Assembly: GCA_029256665.1 (NCBI GenBank)
Contig: JAQSXN010000280.1
Location: forward strand, 1 to 5,874
Reading direction: 5' to 3'
DNA length: 5,874 nucleotides
DNA from: Paenibacillus sp.
GTDB taxonomy: Bacteria; Bacillota; Bacilli; Paenibacillales; Paenibacillaceae
Part shown: in pieces, positions 5,127 to 5,874 of the stretch
Position numbering within the stretch: the first letter of the stretch is position 1
Layout: each line of letters opens with the position of its first letter
The notes under the pieces: generated by a model
The model's database searches: none
Seen by the model: the letters and a program-made list of their open reading frames with translations, nothing else
Told to the model about the DNA's origin: nothing
Translations under genes and position numbers: made by a program

Positions 5127-5874
5127 ATGGCCACGGTGTTCCCCTACTCCGTCATGAGCGAGCGTCCGGACGCGCTGGAGCGTCTGGAACTCCGGTTCCA
5201 GTGGGGGCCGTACGACATTCACGTGCTCAGATTCCACTTGACTAATTTTCCGGCCGGAAAAGTCATTGCCTTCCATAAACATGCGGAATACGAATTTCAT
5301 TTTATCCCGCGGGGCAAGGGAAAGGTCATACTGGGCGATCAAGAATACGCGCTTAAGCCAGGCCAATTCTACTTGACCGGTCCCGGCGTCATGCATTATC
5401 AGGAAGCTGGGGAACGCGAGGGCATGGATGAATTGTGTCTGCATGTCGATATCGTGGAGAGACCATCGACCGACGAAGAAGAGGACTGGGAGTGGGCGGA
5501 AGCGCGCGCCTGCATTAAGAAGCTGGCGGATCTCCCGCTGTTCCCGGCTATCGACGCGCATGACGCGATGCGCTGCTTCTTGCATTCGTACGAAGCCTGC
5601 AGCCATTATTATGCGGGCAGCTACACTACCATTAAACAAAATGTAATCCAAATTTTGCTGCGCGCCGTGCGCGCCTATGATACAGTAAACGAGACAAGAC
5701 TTCTACCCACCAAGGATATGAAAGCGTACCGCTATCAGCTTGCGGTTGAATTCATGCAAGCGAATTACGGAGGTCCGCTATCCTTGGAGGAAGTCGCGGA
5801 GAAGCAGCGCCTGAGCCCCCGTCAGCTCCAACGTCTGTTCAAGGAGATGAGCGACGAAGCCCATACGTTCAGCC
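5127..5874 (+). CDS. AraC-family transcriptional regulator, 3' end outside window
   Basis: An open frame from ATG 5127 runs off the right edge, giving 249 residues. The cupin domain is well preserved: G44, His50-x-His52, Glu56 and G63 fit the first cupin motif G(x)5HxH(x)3E(x)6G, and His90 in GPGVMHYQE supplies the fourth ligand position. A helical linker includes the acidic run STDEEEDWEWAEARA (114-128). The DNA-binding domain begins near 203, with the first helix-turn-helix at LSLEEVAEKQRLSPRQLQRLFKEMS (218-242); the second lies beyond the edge, so roughly 40-50 residues are missing. The start lies 6 nt after the oxidoreductase stop. GGAAGG (5111-5116) in the last codons of that gene is a moderate ribosome site 10 nt away, so translational coupling is likely. 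It is probably a sugar-responsive regulator of its own operon. A later ATG at 5154 has no good ribosome site. Confidence 0.9.
   Translation, partial: MATVFPYSVMSERPDALERLELRFQWGPYDIHVLRFHLTNFPAGKVIAFHKHAEYEFHFIPRGKGKVILGDQEYALKPGQFYLTGPGVMHYQEAGEREGMDELCLHVDIVERPSTDEEEDWEWAEARACIKKLADLPLFPAIDAHDAMRCFLHSYEACSHYYAGSYTTIKQNVIQILLRAVRAYDTVNETRLLPTKDMKAYRYQLAVEFMQANYGGPLSLEEVAEKQRLSPRQLQRLFKEMSDEAHTFS

Overview
The window looks like chromosomal DNA from a low-to-mid GC Gram-positive bacterium, most likely Paenibacillaceae (Paenibacillus or Cohnella type). The basis is strong AGGAGG-type ribosome binding sites, an accepted TTG start, GC-rich third codon positions, AT-rich intergenic promoters of the sigma-A type, and the flavour of the proteins: cupin/AraC regulators beside Gfo/Idh/MocA oxidoreductases and a hexuronate isomerase. 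The genus is inferred; no rRNA or tRNA is present to confirm it.

Layout: (1) positions 2-205 hold the C-terminal end of an unrecognised gene on the + strand, closed by a long near-perfect hairpin (177-230) whose loop contains the stop codon. (2) 206-298 is a short convergent intergenic gap. (3) On the - strand, a two-gene operon runs leftward from about 3062: a 431-aa Gfo/Idh/MocA oxidoreductase (3020-1725), then uxaC, glucuronate isomerase (1705-299, TTG start), 19 bp apart. (4) 3021-3154 is a divergent control region with two back-to-back promoters sharing overlapping -35 boxes and several small inverted repeats. (5) On the + strand, an AraC-family regulator (3155-4009) is followed by a 124-bp intergenic region with its own probable promoter. 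Then come a second, shorter Gfo/Idh/MocA oxidoreductase (4134-5120) and, 6 bp later, a second AraC-family regulator (5127 to beyond the right edge).

How the genes fit together: UxaC isomerises D-glucuronate to D-fructuronate (or D-galacturonate to D-tagaturonate). The NAD(P)-dependent oxidoreductase translated just ahead of it probably handles a related sugar or uronate. The divergent AraC regulator, with a sugar-sensing cupin domain, is the obvious candidate to control that operon and itself. The second oxidoreductase/AraC pair looks like a parallel module for a related substrate. The classical fructuronate reductase (UxuB) and mannonate dehydratase (UxuA), transporters and glycoside hydrolases are not in this window.

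This is an ordinary carbohydrate-utilisation locus. I see no mobile element, CRISPR array, RNA gene or defence system. The most interesting parts are the compact divergent control region, the stop codon inside the terminator hairpin, and the uncharacterised pairing of oxidoreductases with uxaC.
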